The notes under the pieces were generated by a model. It was not told where the DNA came from and made no database searches. It was given only the letters and a program-made list of their open reading frames with translations. 9,749 nt of DNA from an uncultured Chlorobiaceae bacterium (lineage in GTDB: Bacteria; Bacteroidota; Chlorobiia; Chlorobiales; Chlorobiaceae), in NCBI GenBank assembly GCA_903838095.1, contig CAILXE010000266.1, positions 1 through 9,749 of the forward strand, written 5' to 3'. The position numbers were made by a program, and so were the translations under genes. Positions 1-7,673 of this stretch are shown here, piece after piece. Within the stretch, counting starts at the first letter, position 1, and every line of letters starts with the position of its first letter.

Positions 1-1655
1 ACATCAAAAAAACCGATATCTTTTTTATAGTCAATAAAAGCAGGCCTGGTTTTTTCAGATTTCAGTGCCAGCAGTTTTTCAGCAAAATGTGACGAGGTGT
101 CGCGGTTTACCTTGATCGGGGTAATCGGCGGCTTCTGGATTTTCGCTTCACTTTCCGGAGTGCCGTGCTCTTTGTATACGGCAACGTAATTCGAGTGATA
201 ATGTTTCTGGGCAAAAGCAACAAGGTCCTGTTTTGTGATTTTCTGGAGACGCTCAATCTGGCTGACATGTTGCTGCCATGGCATTTCCCAGACAAAGGCA
301 TCGACATAAGCCTCAACCCGTCCACGATTTGTTTCATACAGTTTGAGCTGCTCTATTTTCAGGTCATTGATTGCTGCTTCCAGAAGCCAGTCAGGGAACT
401 TGCCCTCTTTGAGCAGTTCAAGTTGATTGAGCAGTTTTACCTTTACCTCTTCAAGGCTCTGGCCTTCCCTTGGTTTTCCACTCAGAATATGGGTGGAGTA
501 ATCTTTCATCATCACGAGCATTGAACCGGCATCAAGCACTTTCTGTTGCTGGTTCAGGTTCAGGTCAATCAGGCCTGCTGTTTGATTGAAGAGGATTTTG
601 TCAATCAGGGTCAGGTAGTCTGCGTCAGAGCTATTTATTCCATTGAACCGGAATCCAATGACCAGTTCTTCAGATTCAGGCCCCTTGATTCTTATGACCG
701 AGGGTTTTGTGACTTCCTCTTCGACACCCGGGACAAAAATCGGCACCTTTTTGGGCTGAAGCACCGAAAATTTTTGATCAATTATTTTGATGGTTACATC
801 AGGATCAAAATCTCCGGCAATACAGAGAGCCATATTGTTCGGCACATAGTAGGTATGGTAGTAATCGACCACATTCTTGATTGAGGGATTTTTCAGATGC
901 TCGGCCTTGCCGATGGTGGTCTGCGTACCATAGGTGTGTTTTTTAAAAAGTCCTTCAAAAAGTTTTTCCCATATTTTCCGACTGTCGCTGTCCATGTTCA
1001 TGTTTTTCTCTTCATACACCGTTTCAAGTTCCATATGAAAAAGTCGCATGACAGGATTGCGGAATCGTTCCGCTTCAATGGTCAGCCACTGGTCAAATTT
1101 GTTGGATGGAATATCGTTGACATAAACAGTCTGTTCGACCCAGGTGTAGGCGTTTGTTCCCTGGGCGCCGATAGAGCTGAGCAGCTTGTCATACTCATTG
1201 GGGACGGTATAACCGGCGGCGGTGTTTGAGAGTGAATCAATTTTCTTGTAAATAGCTGCCCGTTTTTCAATGTTGGCTGTGGAACGGTACTCTTCATACA
1301 GTTCGGTAATCTTTTCAAGAGCCACGTGCTCCTTTTCATAGTCAAGAGAACCAAGGGAATCAGTTCCCTTGAAGAGCATGTGTTCCAGATAGTGTGCCAG
1401 ACCGGTTGTCTCTGCGGGATCATTTTTGCTCCCTGCCCTGACGGCAATAGAGGTATAAATTCTCGGCTCATCATGATAGGGGCTCATAAAGACTGTCAGC
1501 CCATTCTTGAGGGTATAAATTCTTGTGTGGAGGGAGTCTCCGGGAAGCGTTGTGTATGTGTATGGCATGGAGTCGTTCTTATGCATAATGGGCGAACAGG
1601 AAGTTAAATGCAAAAAAAGTATTCCGATGATGAGCATTGGAATACTGCGGTTCAT
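1..1655 (-). CDS. M16 family zinc metallopeptidase, lipoprotein (3' end cut by window)
   Basis: Reading from an ATG at 1655 down to base 1 gives 551 uninterrupted codons plus two bases, so the C-terminal part lies outside the window. The N-terminus is a lipoprotein signal: a hydrophobic stretch (residues 7-17) ends in LTSC, with Cys20 as the likely lipidated residue. The inverted zinc motif HYLEH (His88, Glu91, His92) sits in [15 protein letters not shown] later glutamate in ETVYEEKN (about Glu216) is the likely third zinc ligand, and GAQGTNAYT (163-171) is the conserved substrate-strand region. Between these lies a charged helical insert of roughly 40 extra residues compared with short M16 proteases, a form I recall from Bacteroidetes/Chlorobi members. 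Family members degrade peptides or process proteins, here probably in the periplasm. M16 proteins of this type usually have about 900 residues and two homologous halves; only the catalytic first half is seen. The ribosome site is weak: GGAG at 1671-1674 is 15 bases from the ATG. The gene is divergent from uvrB. Confidence 0.93.
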   Translation of the reverse strand, partial: MNRSIPMLIIGILFLHLTSCSPIMHKNDSMPYTYTTLPGDSLHTRIYTLKNGLTVFMSPYHDEPRIYTSIAVRAGSKNDPAETTGLAHYLEHMLFKGTDSLGSLDYEKEHVALEKITELYEEYRSTANIEKRAAIYKKIDSLSNTAAGYTVPNEYDKLLSSIGAQGTNAYTWVEQTVYVNDIPSNKFDQWLTIEAERFRNPVMRLFHMELETVYEEKNMNMDSDSRKIWEKLFEGLFKKHTYGTQTTIGKAEHLKNPSIKNVVDYYHTYYVPNNMALCIAGDFDPDVTIKIIDQKFSVLQPKKVPIFVPGVEEEVTKPSVIRIKGPESEELVIGFRFNGINSSDADYLTLIDKILFNQTAGLIDLNLNQQQKVLDAGSMLVMMKDYSTHILSGKPREGQSLEEVKVKLLNQLELLKEGKFPDWLLEAAINDLKIEQLKLYETNRGRVEAYVDAFVWEMPWQQHVSQIERLQKITKQDLVAFAQKHYHSNYVAVYKEHGTPESEAKIQKPPITPIKVNRDTSSHFAEKLLALKSEKTRPAFIDYKKDIGFFD

Positions 1656-1788
1656 ACTTGGCTGAAAATGCTCCGGCATCGAAAAAAAGATAATAATGGG
1701 ATTAAAAGCACATAATTGCAACCAGATCAAGAACCTTTTTGAAAATAAATGTGCAGTAAGTTTCTGCCCTTTGATTTTCCCTGAGGCT

Positions 1789-1811
1789 CTTGCCGGGCTA
1801 TAGCCAGCAAG
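1789..1811. repeat. Inverted repeat with perfect GGCTATAGCC palindrome
   Basis: The core GGCTATAGCC (1796-1805) is its own reverse complement. It is flanked by CTTGC (1789-1793) and GCAAG (1807-1811), which pair with each other across a small asymmetric bulge (CG opposite A). This is either a short hairpin or a symmetric protein-binding site. No T-run follows on either strand, so a standard terminator is unlikely. It lies 17 bases from a second, longer inverted repeat. Confidence 0.5.
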
Positions 1812-1830
1812 CTCTAATATTAACTATATT

Positions 1831-1871
1831 CCAGGGGAAGAACTAACAATGCGGATTAATAGTTCTTCTGG
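1831..1871. repeat. 12-bp inverted repeat (stem-loop) upstream of uvrB
   Basis: The left arm CCAGGGGAAGAACTA (1831-1845) and right arm TAGTTCTTCTGG (1860-1871) are complementary over 12 pairs. The left arm carries three extra G's as a bulge, and the inner nine pairs GAAGAACTA/TAGTTCTTC are perfect. The loop is 14 bases (1846-1859). Neither side is followed by a T-tract, so it is not an obvious intrinsic terminator. It may be an RNA structure in a long uvrB leader, a repressor-type operator, or a remnant of a small palindromic repeat. The sequence alone does not decide. Confidence 0.6.
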
Positions 1872-2013
1872 AGTACTGTATAGATGGCGATTCTTATTCT
1901 TGTGTCGTAGAGGCCCTTTATGAGCGGTTTTTCTTTGCAAAGGTTGTCATATTGGGCACAGGGCGCCAGCGGGTGAACGGAAAACAGAAAAACATCAAGA
2001 GGGGGCGTTATTT

Positions 2014-4086
2014 ATGGCAGAAGGCACAGGCGGAACATACAGGCTTGTCAGTCCTTACAGTCCGGCGGGTGATCAACCGAAAGCCATTGAAGCGCTTTGT
2101 GAGGGAGTGATGTCGGGAAATCCCTACCAGACACTGCTGGGAGTGACTGGTTCCGGAAAAACCTTTACCATCTCCAACGTTATCACCCAGGTCAACAAGC
2201 CTGTGCTGGTGATGAGTCATAACAAGACGCTTGCGGCGCAGCTTTACGGGGAGCTCAAGCAGTTTTTCCCTGATAATGCGGTTGAGTACTTTATCAGCTA
2301 TTACGATTTTTACCAGCCGGAGGCATATCTCCCTTCGCTTGACAAATATATCGCCAAAGACCTTCGTATCAATGATGAAATTGAGCGGCTTCGCCTCAAG
2401 GCCACCAGCGCATTGCTGAGTGGCAGGAAGGATGTGATTGTGGTGAGTTCGGTCAGTTGTATTTATGGTCTTGGCTCTCCTGAAGACTGGAAAGCACAGA
2501 TTATCGAACTGCGTTCCGGTATGGAAAAAGATCGCGATCTTTTTCTCAGGGAGCTGGTTGCCCTTCATTACATTCGTGATGATATTCAGCCGACATCAGG
2601 CAAGTTTCGGGTAAGAGGTGATATTATCGATCTTGTTCCCGCTCATGAAGAACTCGCCCTCCGCATTGAGTTTTTCGGATCGGAGATTGAAAGTATTCAG
2701 ACTTTTGATATTTACAGCGGTGAGGTTCTCGGTACTGATGACTATGCCTTTATTTATCCGGCCCGCCAGTTTGTTGCTGACGAGGAGAAGCTTAAGGTCG
2801 CCATGCTTTCCATTGAAAACGAGCTTGCCGAACGATTGAACTTTTTTCGCTCGGAAAACCGGTTGCTCGAAGCTCGACGCATAGAAGAGCGCACCCGTTA
2901 CGATCTTGAGATGATGAAGGAACTTGGCTACTGTTCCGGCATTGAGAATTACTCACGCCATCTTTCAGGACGTCCAGCCGGTGAGCGTCCCTGCTGTCTT
3001 CTTGACTATTTTCCACAGGACTATCTTGTTGTCGTTGATGAATCGCATGTGACATTGCCTCAGATACGCGGTATGTATGGAGGAGACCGTTCACGCAAAA
3101 CTATTCTGGTCGAACATGGCTTCAGACTTCCTTCAGCGCTCGACAACCGACCACTCCGATTTGAGGAGTTTGAAGAGATGGTACAGCAGGTTATCTGTGT
3201 CAGTGCCACTCCCGGTGACCATGAGCTGTTCCGTTCCGGTGGCGAGGTTGTTGAGCTGCTTGTTCGCCCTACAGGCCTTCTTGACCCACCGGTGGAGGTT
3301 CGTCCGGTTAATGGACAGATCGACAACCTCATGGCTGAAATTCGGATTCATACCGGTAAAGGGCACAAAGTACTGGTGATGACCTTGACCAAACGCATGT
3401 CGGAGGATCTGCACGACTTTTTCAGAAAGGCTGGTATTCGTTCACGCTACCTTCATTCAGAGATCAAGAGTCTGGAGCGAATCCAGATTCTCAGAGAACT
3501 CAGGACGGGAGATATTGATGTGCTGGTCGGAGTCAACCTGTTGCGCGAAGGGCTTGATCTGCCAGAAGTATCTCTGGTGGCGATTCTTGACGCCGATAAA
3601 GAGGGCATTTTGCGCAATACCCGTTCGCTGATGCAGATTGCCGGCAGGGCTGCCCGAAATCTTGATGGTTTTGTCGTTCTTTATGCCGATGTGATCACCC
3701 GTTCAATTCGGGAAGTGCTTGATGAAACCGCAAGGCGTCGGACTATTCAGCAGCGATACAATGAAGAGCATGGTATAACTCCTCGTTCAATCATTAAATC
3801 TGTTGATCAAATCCTTGATACCACAGGAGTGGCCGATGCTGAAGAGCGCTACAGGAGAAGACGTTTTGGGCTTGAAGTCAAACCGGAGCGCGTCTTTTCA
3901 GCTCTTGTCGACACTTTGACGCCAGAGCAGGGATATACTATGGCCGCAGAGCTCCGGCTTGAAATGCAGGAAGCAGCCGTCCAGATGGAGTATGAAAAAG
4001 CAGCTTATCTGCGTGATGAGATCAGCAAACTCGAACAGGCACTGGAGCGGCTGCGGCTTGGTGGTGATAAAAAAACGTATGATTAA
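2014..4086 (+). CDS. uvrB: UvrABC system protein B (excinuclease ABC subunit B)
   Basis: UvrB is the ATP-dependent, damage-verifying subunit of bacterial nucleotide excision repair. It is loaded by UvrA and recruits UvrC. The 690-residue protein has the family's normal length and all its landmarks: Walker A GVTGSGKT (43-50, Lys49); the beta-hairpin starting [10 protein letters not shown] (96-105); motif II DESH (342-345); SATPGDHE before the second helicase domain; [14 protein letters not shown]; and motif VI GRAARN (544-549), preceded by MQI where IQT is usual. A C-terminal UVR motif (about 645-682, [21 protein letters not shown]) contacts UvrC. The hairpin reads Y-Y-D-F-Y instead of the usual Y-Y-D-Y-Y, so Phe99 stands where E. 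coli has Tyr95. The start is well supported by AAGAGGGGG eight bases upstream. The stop overlaps the stop of the convergent gene at 4083-4898. No SOS box was recognised upstream. Confidence 0.98.
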   Translation: MAEGTGGTYRLVSPYSPAGDQPKAIEALCEGVMSGNPYQTLLGVTGSGKTFTISNVITQVNKPVLVMSHNKTLAAQLYGELKQFFPDNAVEYFISYYDFYQPEAYLPSLDKYIAKDLRINDEIERLRLKATSALLSGRKDVIVVSSVSCIYGLGSPEDWKAQIIELRSGMEKDRDLFLRELVALHYIRDDIQPTSGKFRVRGDIIDLVPAHEELALRIEFFGSEIESIQTFDIYSGEVLGTDDYAFIYPARQFVADEEKLKVAMLSIENELAERLNFFRSENRLLEARRIEERTRYDLEMMKELGYCSGIENYSRHLSGRPAGERPCCLLDYFPQDYLVVVDESHVTLPQIRGMYGGDRSRKTILVEHGFRLPSALDNRPLRFEEFEEMVQQVICVSATPGDHELFRSGGEVVELLVRPTGLLDPPVEVRPVNGQIDNLMAEIRIHTGKGHKVLVMTLTKRMSEDLHDFFRKAGIRSRYLHSEIKSLERIQILRELRTGDIDVLVGVNLLREGLDLPEVSLVAILDADKEGILRNTRSLMQIAGRAARNLDGFVVLYADVITRSIREVLDETARRRTIQQRYNEEHGITPRSIIKSVDQILDTTGVADAEERYRRRRFGLEVKPERVFSALVDTLTPEQGYTMAAELRLEMQEAAVQMEYEKAAYLRDEISKLEQALERLRLGGDKKTYD

Positions 4087-4898
4087 CGATTTACATCATC
4101 ATAAGAAAGATTCGTTTGAGGCCATGTAAATGCTTGTTTTTGAATTCCTGTCAGGGTTAAATTGTACAGATGATTGGACGAGCTTACATACACATCATTA
4201 TCGGTACCGGCCACAAGTCCTGCTATATCAAATGATGTGGCGAAAAATGAGTACTGGTTCAATGTGGTTAAATCTCTGATTGTCACACCACGTTGTGAAC
4301 CAGAGTAGGATGCCAATAATCTGCCACAAGTAATCGTTACATCGGTATAGTCGATTCCTTTATCAGGAAATATCATGCTTTTCAGAAGGATGCCGTTTGT
4401 TCCATAACGGTACAATCCATTACCGGCAGCCAGATAAATATCATTATCTGTTCCCGCCGCAATACCTTTTATACTAAAGGGTGTGGCAAAATAAAAGAGT
4501 TGATTTAGTGCAAGATCGCGGATAGTAACACCTTTTTGAGAGCCATTATAAGATACATAAACACGGTTGCCACGTACTGAAATATCGGTGTAGTTGATGC
4601 CTGAATCAGGAAACGCCATATCCTTTATCAGAGCGCCACTAACTGTGTAGTTATAAATATGATTCTTATAAGTTACATATAAATCATTATTTGGGCCTGC
4701 GGCAACGGCATTGACAGGGTGTGGTGTTGCAAAAAATGATACCTGTTGAAGATTTAAAGAACGTACAGTCACTCCCTGTTGGGCACCGTTATACGCTGCA
4801 TAAAAGTTGTTGGCATCAGCCATTCCTGACAGACTCATAAACAAGCATGATAGTACGGCAATCCTGAAGAGTCTTACGGCATCAAATATTTTATTCAT
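4083..4898 (-). CDS. Exported protein of unknown function with threefold repeat, likely six-bladed beta-propeller
   Basis: I do not recognise a named family. The 271-residue protein starts with a signal peptide: charged residues to about 12, a hydrophobic core at 13-24, and a likely cleavage at ADA|NN after residue 29. It should therefore be periplasmic, surface-bound or secreted. The mature part is three tandem units with an 81-residue period; GVT(V/I)R recurs at residues 42, 123 and 204. Each unit splits into two halves of about 40 residues. One carries GSQ(K/R)GVTIRDL, the other AGTDND(I/V)Y(L/V), which resembles a propeller blade motif. The C-terminal YDDVNR matches the first strand of an A half whose remainder is at the N-terminus (NNFYAAYNG), suggesting Velcro-type ring closure. 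The only cysteine of the mature protein is Cys191. The start has AAAGGA (4903-4908) four bases away. The DNA is more A+T-rich than its neighbours. It converges on uvrB and shares its stop bases, so it has no terminator space of its own. Confidence 0.85.
   Translation of the reverse strand: MNKIFDAVRLFRIAVLSCLFMSLSGMADANNFYAAYNGAQQGVTVRSLNLQQVSFFATPHPVNAVAAGPNNDLYVTYKNHIYNYTVSGALIKDMAFPDSGINYTDISVRGNRVYVSYNGSQKGVTIRDLALNQLFYFATPFSIKGIAAGTDNDIYLAAGNGLYRYGTNGILLKSMIFPDKGIDYTDVTITCGRLLASYSGSQRGVTIRDLTTLNQYSFFATSFDIAGLVAGTDNDVYVSSSNHLYNLTLTGIQKQAFTWPQTNLSYDDVNR
4086..4775 (-). repeat. Three tandem 243-bp coding repeats
   Basis: The protein repeats start at Gly42, Gly123 and Gly204, which places the units at 4533-4775, 4290-4532 and 4086-4289; the last is incomplete. 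The repeats are clearly similar in protein but only partly in DNA. For example, the GVT codons vary, and the third unit has one inserted residue in DLTTLNQ compared with DLALNQ. This indicates an old internal duplication under selection rather than a recent tandem amplification. Confidence 0.8.
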
Positions 4899-4978
4899 GT
4901 TTTCCTTTATTATTTCATTGCGATAAATTACGGTCAGTAATCAGGAGTACCGAGATCGTTCTGTGCTTTTCGCAAACG

Positions 4979-5005
4979 TTGAGAATGCATCGATGCTTCG
5001 CTCAA
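4979..5005. repeat. Nested inverted repeat around GCATCGATGC palindrome
   Basis: The ten-base palindrome GCATCGATGC (4987-4996) is flanked by TTGAG (4979-4983) and CTCAA (5001-5005), which are complementary, giving a nested hairpin with small internal loops. It lies about 80 bases upstream of the start of the minus-strand propeller gene, so it could be an operator or leader structure for that gene. No T-run follows in either direction. Short palindromes like this also occur by chance. Confidence 0.35.
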
Positions 5006-5206
5006 GCAAAATCGCTCTCCTTACTTATTATCCTTACAGCCGCTTTATGACAGAATTTTATAAAAAAAAACGTTAATCCTATAAATAAAATGATAAATAA
5101 GTCCGTCAGTGTCTGCTGTGTGCAAACCGGTATAGCCGTCATAAGCCATTGGATTCCAAAGCGTCTCCCGCCTTTTTTTGCGTCCATGTGCAGGCTTTTT
5201 TGTATG

Positions 5207-5235
5207 TTGATGAGAACAAGAGCGAACCATATTCT
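5207..5235 (+). promoter_or_regulatory. Candidate sigma70-type promoter for rel
   Basis: TTGATG (5207-5212) and TATTCT (5230-5235) are separated by exactly 17 bases and each match four of six consensus positions. Initiation would fall near 5242 and leave a leader of about 30 bases before the rel ATG at 5275. This is a pattern match only. The consensus used by this lineage may differ, and matches of this quality arise by chance. Confidence 0.22.
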
Positions 5236-5274
5236 GTCCTTTTTTGAAATGCCAATCACTACAGTTCGTCCGCA

Positions 5275-7470
5275 ATGATAGCACAGATAGGGAAAGAGCA
5301 TTACAATAAACTCCATGAGATACTTGTGCTGTCTCGCAAAAATCTCAAAAATTTTGATGAATCACTGATTCAGCGGGCGTTTTTTATGTGCTACCGGGCA
5401 CATGAGGGAGAAAAAAGGGCTTCGGGGGAGCCGTTTTTCTTTCATCCGGTTGAAGTTGCCACTATTTTGCTTACTGAACTTCCGCTTGATGGTGTTTCAG
5501 TCGCGGCCGCTCTTCTGCACGATGTTATTGAGGACAGTGGCTATACTTACGAAGATATTGTTGCCGAACTGGGTGTTGAGGTTGCTGAAATTGTGGAGGG
5601 TCTTACCAAGATTTCCGGTATCATGATCAACCGGGAGACTACCCAGGCGGAAGGATTTCGCAAGATGCTGCTCTCGATGGTCAAGGATATCAGGGTGATT
5701 CTCATCAAGTTTTGTGACCGTCTGCACAACATGAGGACCCTGGAATCACTTCCGGAGCATCGGCGTCTTAAGATAGCTCTTGAAACCCGCGATATCTACG
5801 CTCCTCTTGCGCACCGTTTTGGTCTTGGGAAAATGAAAGTTGAGTTTGAGAATCTTGCACTCAAGTTCATTGATCCGGAGATGTTCGCTTTTCTCGAACA
5901 GAAAATTCGTATGAGCAGGGGAGACAGGGTTAATTATCTTGCCAAAATGATTACTCCCATAAAAGCCGATCTTGCACAGCAGGGGTTCAAGGTGGAGGTA
6001 AATGGACGGGCAAAGCATCTTTTTTCGATCTATAACAAGATGCGCAACAAGAATAAAACCTTTGAGGATATTCATGATCTTTATGGAATAAGGGTGATTG
6101 TCGATACGGAGCGTATTGCTGACTGTTTTTCGATTTACGGCTTTATCACTCAGCAATATCCTCCTGTTCCGCAGTACTTCAAAGATTATATTTCAGTGCC
6201 AAAGCACAACGGGTATCAGTCTCTTCATTCGGCAATTATAGGTCCGAAAGGGCACATGGTTGAACTGCAGATTCGGACGCAGCGCATGCATGAATTTGCA
6301 GAACTTGGTGTCGCGGCTCATTGGCGGTACAAAGAAAAGATATCAAGGGATGATGTCAACATTGATTCATTTCTTCGCTGGGCCCGGGAGCTGATCAAGG
6401 ATGCTGATTCAGCGGCCTCTTTTATGGAGGGCTTCAAGCTCAATCTCTATCACGATGAGATCTACGTCTTTACTCCGAAAGGCGATATGAAGACCATGCC
6501 TGCCGCTGCCACTCCGATAGATTTCGCCTATGCCATCCATACTGAAATCGGCAACGGCTGTATTGGCGCCAAAGTGAACGGGAAAATTGTTCGTCTGAAC
6601 GCGCAGCTTAAATCCGGCGACCGGGTTGAGATCATTACGTCGAAAAACCAGAAGCCAAAATCTGACTGGCTTAAAGTGGTCGTAACCCAGCGAGCCAAGC
6701 TGAAAATCCGCTCTGCCATTAATGAAGACCGGCGCCTCCAAATTGAGAAAGGACGCGGGATGTGGGAGAAGATGGTTTCCGGCACAAAAAAACTGCTGTC
6801 GGACAATGATATTATCCAGTATGTAAAAGGATACGGCCTCAAAACCCCTGCTGATTTTTTCAGCGCTCTTGCCAGTCAGCAGATCAATGGCGAAGAGGTT
6901 ATTGAAAGGGCGAACAGTTCCCGGAAGGAGGAACCGGCAGCAAAAACCTTTAATGATGAAGCGCGCGAGGTTGAGGATTATCTCCAGAAAGCCCGACATG
7001 AACAGGAAGAGGGTTTGCCTTCAAAGAAGGATGAGGTAGTTATTGCCGGTATGAACAATATCGCGTATGCCTATGCGAACTGTTGCCAGCCAGTTCCCGG
7101 TGATGATGTGATTGGCTTTGTCACTGCTGATGGAGTCAAGATTCATCGTAAAAATTGTGTGAACGTCAGTAACGATAATCTCCTGAAAAGTGAGCGTATT
7201 GTATTGGTTTCCTGGAACCGGAAAGTCGAGACCGATTTTCTTGCGGGAATCAAGATCGTTGGGGAAGACCGTTTGGGGATCATGAATCAACTTACAACAG
7301 TTATTTCCAAATTTGATACCAATATTCGTACGATTTCACTGAACGCCCACGATGGTATGTTTGTTGGCACTATGATGATTTATGTTCGAAATGCCGAAAA
7401 ACTTAATACTCTGATGGAGAAACTGAAAAAAGTGCAGGGCATTTTTACCGTCGAACGGCTGATAAGCTGA
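5275..7470 (+). CDS. rel: Bifunctional (p)ppGpp synthetase/hydrolase, RelA/SpoT family (Rel)
   Basis: This cytoplasmic enzyme makes and probably degrades the alarmone (p)ppGpp of the stringent response. Its 731 residues hold the full long-RSH architecture. The HD hydrolase (about 35-160) keeps His57, LLHDVIED (His82, Asp83, Glu86, Asp87) and DRLHN (Asp147-Asn151), so it looks active. The synthetase (about 240-350) has GRAKHLFSIYNKM, GYQSLH (Tyr314, His318) and VELQIRT (Glu330). A TGS domain follows (about 394-460, EIYVFTPKGD), then the cysteine-rich segment (NCCQPVPGDD, Cys603/Cys604, with HRKNC) and a C-terminal ACT domain (655-731). The motif that reads RFKD in bifunctional enzymes is YFKD here (301-304). 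The start is the first possible ATG after an in-frame TGA at 5245; no ribosome-binding sequence precedes it, which is unusual. I see no second RSH in the window. The downstream neighbour lemA is 203 bases away and probably separately transcribed. Confidence 0.96.
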   Translation: MIAQIGKEHYNKLHEILVLSRKNLKNFDESLIQRAFFMCYRAHEGEKRASGEPFFFHPVEVATILLTELPLDGVSVAAALLHDVIEDSGYTYEDIVAELGVEVAEIVEGLTKISGIMINRETTQAEGFRKMLLSMVKDIRVILIKFCDRLHNMRTLESLPEHRRLKIALETRDIYAPLAHRFGLGKMKVEFENLALKFIDPEMFAFLEQKIRMSRGDRVNYLAKMITPIKADLAQQGFKVEVNGRAKHLFSIYNKMRNKNKTFEDIHDLYGIRVIVDTERIADCFSIYGFITQQYPPVPQYFKDYISVPKHNGYQSLHSAIIGPKGHMVELQIRTQRMHEFAELGVAAHWRYKEKISRDDVNIDSFLRWARELIKDADSAASFMEGFKLNLYHDEIYVFTPKGDMKTMPAAATPIDFAYAIHTEIGNGCIGAKVNGKIVRLNAQLKSGDRVEIITSKNQKPKSDWLKVVVTQRAKLKIRSAINEDRRLQIEKGRGMWEKMVSGTKKLLSDNDIIQYVKGYGLKTPADFFSALASQQINGEEVIERANSSRKEEPAAKTFNDEAREVEDYLQKARHEQEEGLPSKKDEVVIAGMNNIAYAYANCCQPVPGDDVIGFVTADGVKIHRKNCVNVSNDNLLKSERIVLVSWNRKVETDFLAGIKIVGEDRLGIMNQLTTVISKFDTNIRTISLNAHDGMFVGTMMIYVRNAEKLNTLMEKLKKVQGIFTVERLIS

Positions 7471-7673
7471 GACGTCTGTAAACCATGGGCAAATGATTGT
7501 TATTATCCGGTGTTGCCTCCAGCTCAGCAGGAGCGTCATGTTGAAATATGTGCTTTCGTACATGTTTCTGTCCAGCTTCGCATGAGCGTGATACAGGTAG
7601 ACAGGTGTCACCCATGGGAAAAAATGTGTTTATTTAGAATGATTAGGTATAACCCAACAGCAAGGAGACAATT

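Larger units (their letters stand above)
1656..2013. other. Divergent intergenic region between the M16 gene and uvrB
   Basis: This stretch of 358 bases separates two divergent genes, so it should carry both promoters. I see no credible protein-coding frame, tRNA or LexA-type operator. It holds two adjacent inverted repeats (1789-1811 and 1831-1871, listed separately) separated by an A+T-rich segment. Just before uvrB lies a good ribosome site, AAGAGGGGG at 1997-2005, eight bases from the ATG. The best promoter-like pair I could find for uvrB, TTAATA (1856-1861) and TATAGA (1879-1884) with a 17-base spacer, is weak and is not listed as a feature. Confidence 0.6.
4899..5274. other. Intergenic region upstream of the propeller gene and rel; no convincing gene
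   Basis: These 376 bases lie between two divergent starts. Short frames exist on both strands: minus-strand frames of 79 and 104 codons ending near 5045 and 5002, and a 62-codon plus-strand frame at 5090-5278 whose TGA overlaps the rel ATG. None has a recognisable domain and none has a ribosome site that I could confirm. Their products look like chance translations with scattered cysteines. Structured DNA is present at 4979-5005, an A9 run near 5062-5070, and a candidate rel promoter at 5207-5235. A degraded gene remnant cannot be excluded. Confidence 0.5.

Noticed and set aside
165..1607. Several plus-strand frames of 93-119 codons at 165-524, 546-884, 897-1229 and 1326-1607
   Set aside because: They are antisense to the M16 peptidase, whose HxxEH motif and continuous 551-codon frame fix the coding strand as minus.
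2008..2568. 186-codon minus-strand frame opposite the start of uvrB
   Set aside because: It lies fully antisense to a certain uvrB coding region, its product has no recognised motif, and such shadows are common opposite codon-biased genes.
5002..5316. 104-codon minus-strand frame, and a 79-codon frame at 5045-5284, between the propeller gene and rel
   Set aside because: No recognisable domain, overlap with the rel start, no supported ribosome site, and Cys/Lys-rich chance-like composition. Kept only as part of the unassigned intergenic region.
6409..6999. 196-codon minus-strand frame opposite rel
   Set aside because: Antisense shadow of the TGS and linker region of rel; no domain and no start signal.
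7517..7533. Quasi-palindrome CTCCAGCTCAGCAGGAG between rel and lemA
   Set aside because: The stem is short and interrupted by A-A mismatches with no T-tract. It is too weak to call a terminator or operator.
7635..7653. TAGAAT and TATAAC as -10 candidates upstream of lemA
   Set aside because: Neither has an acceptable -35 hexamer at 16-18 bases upstream, so no promoter was assigned.
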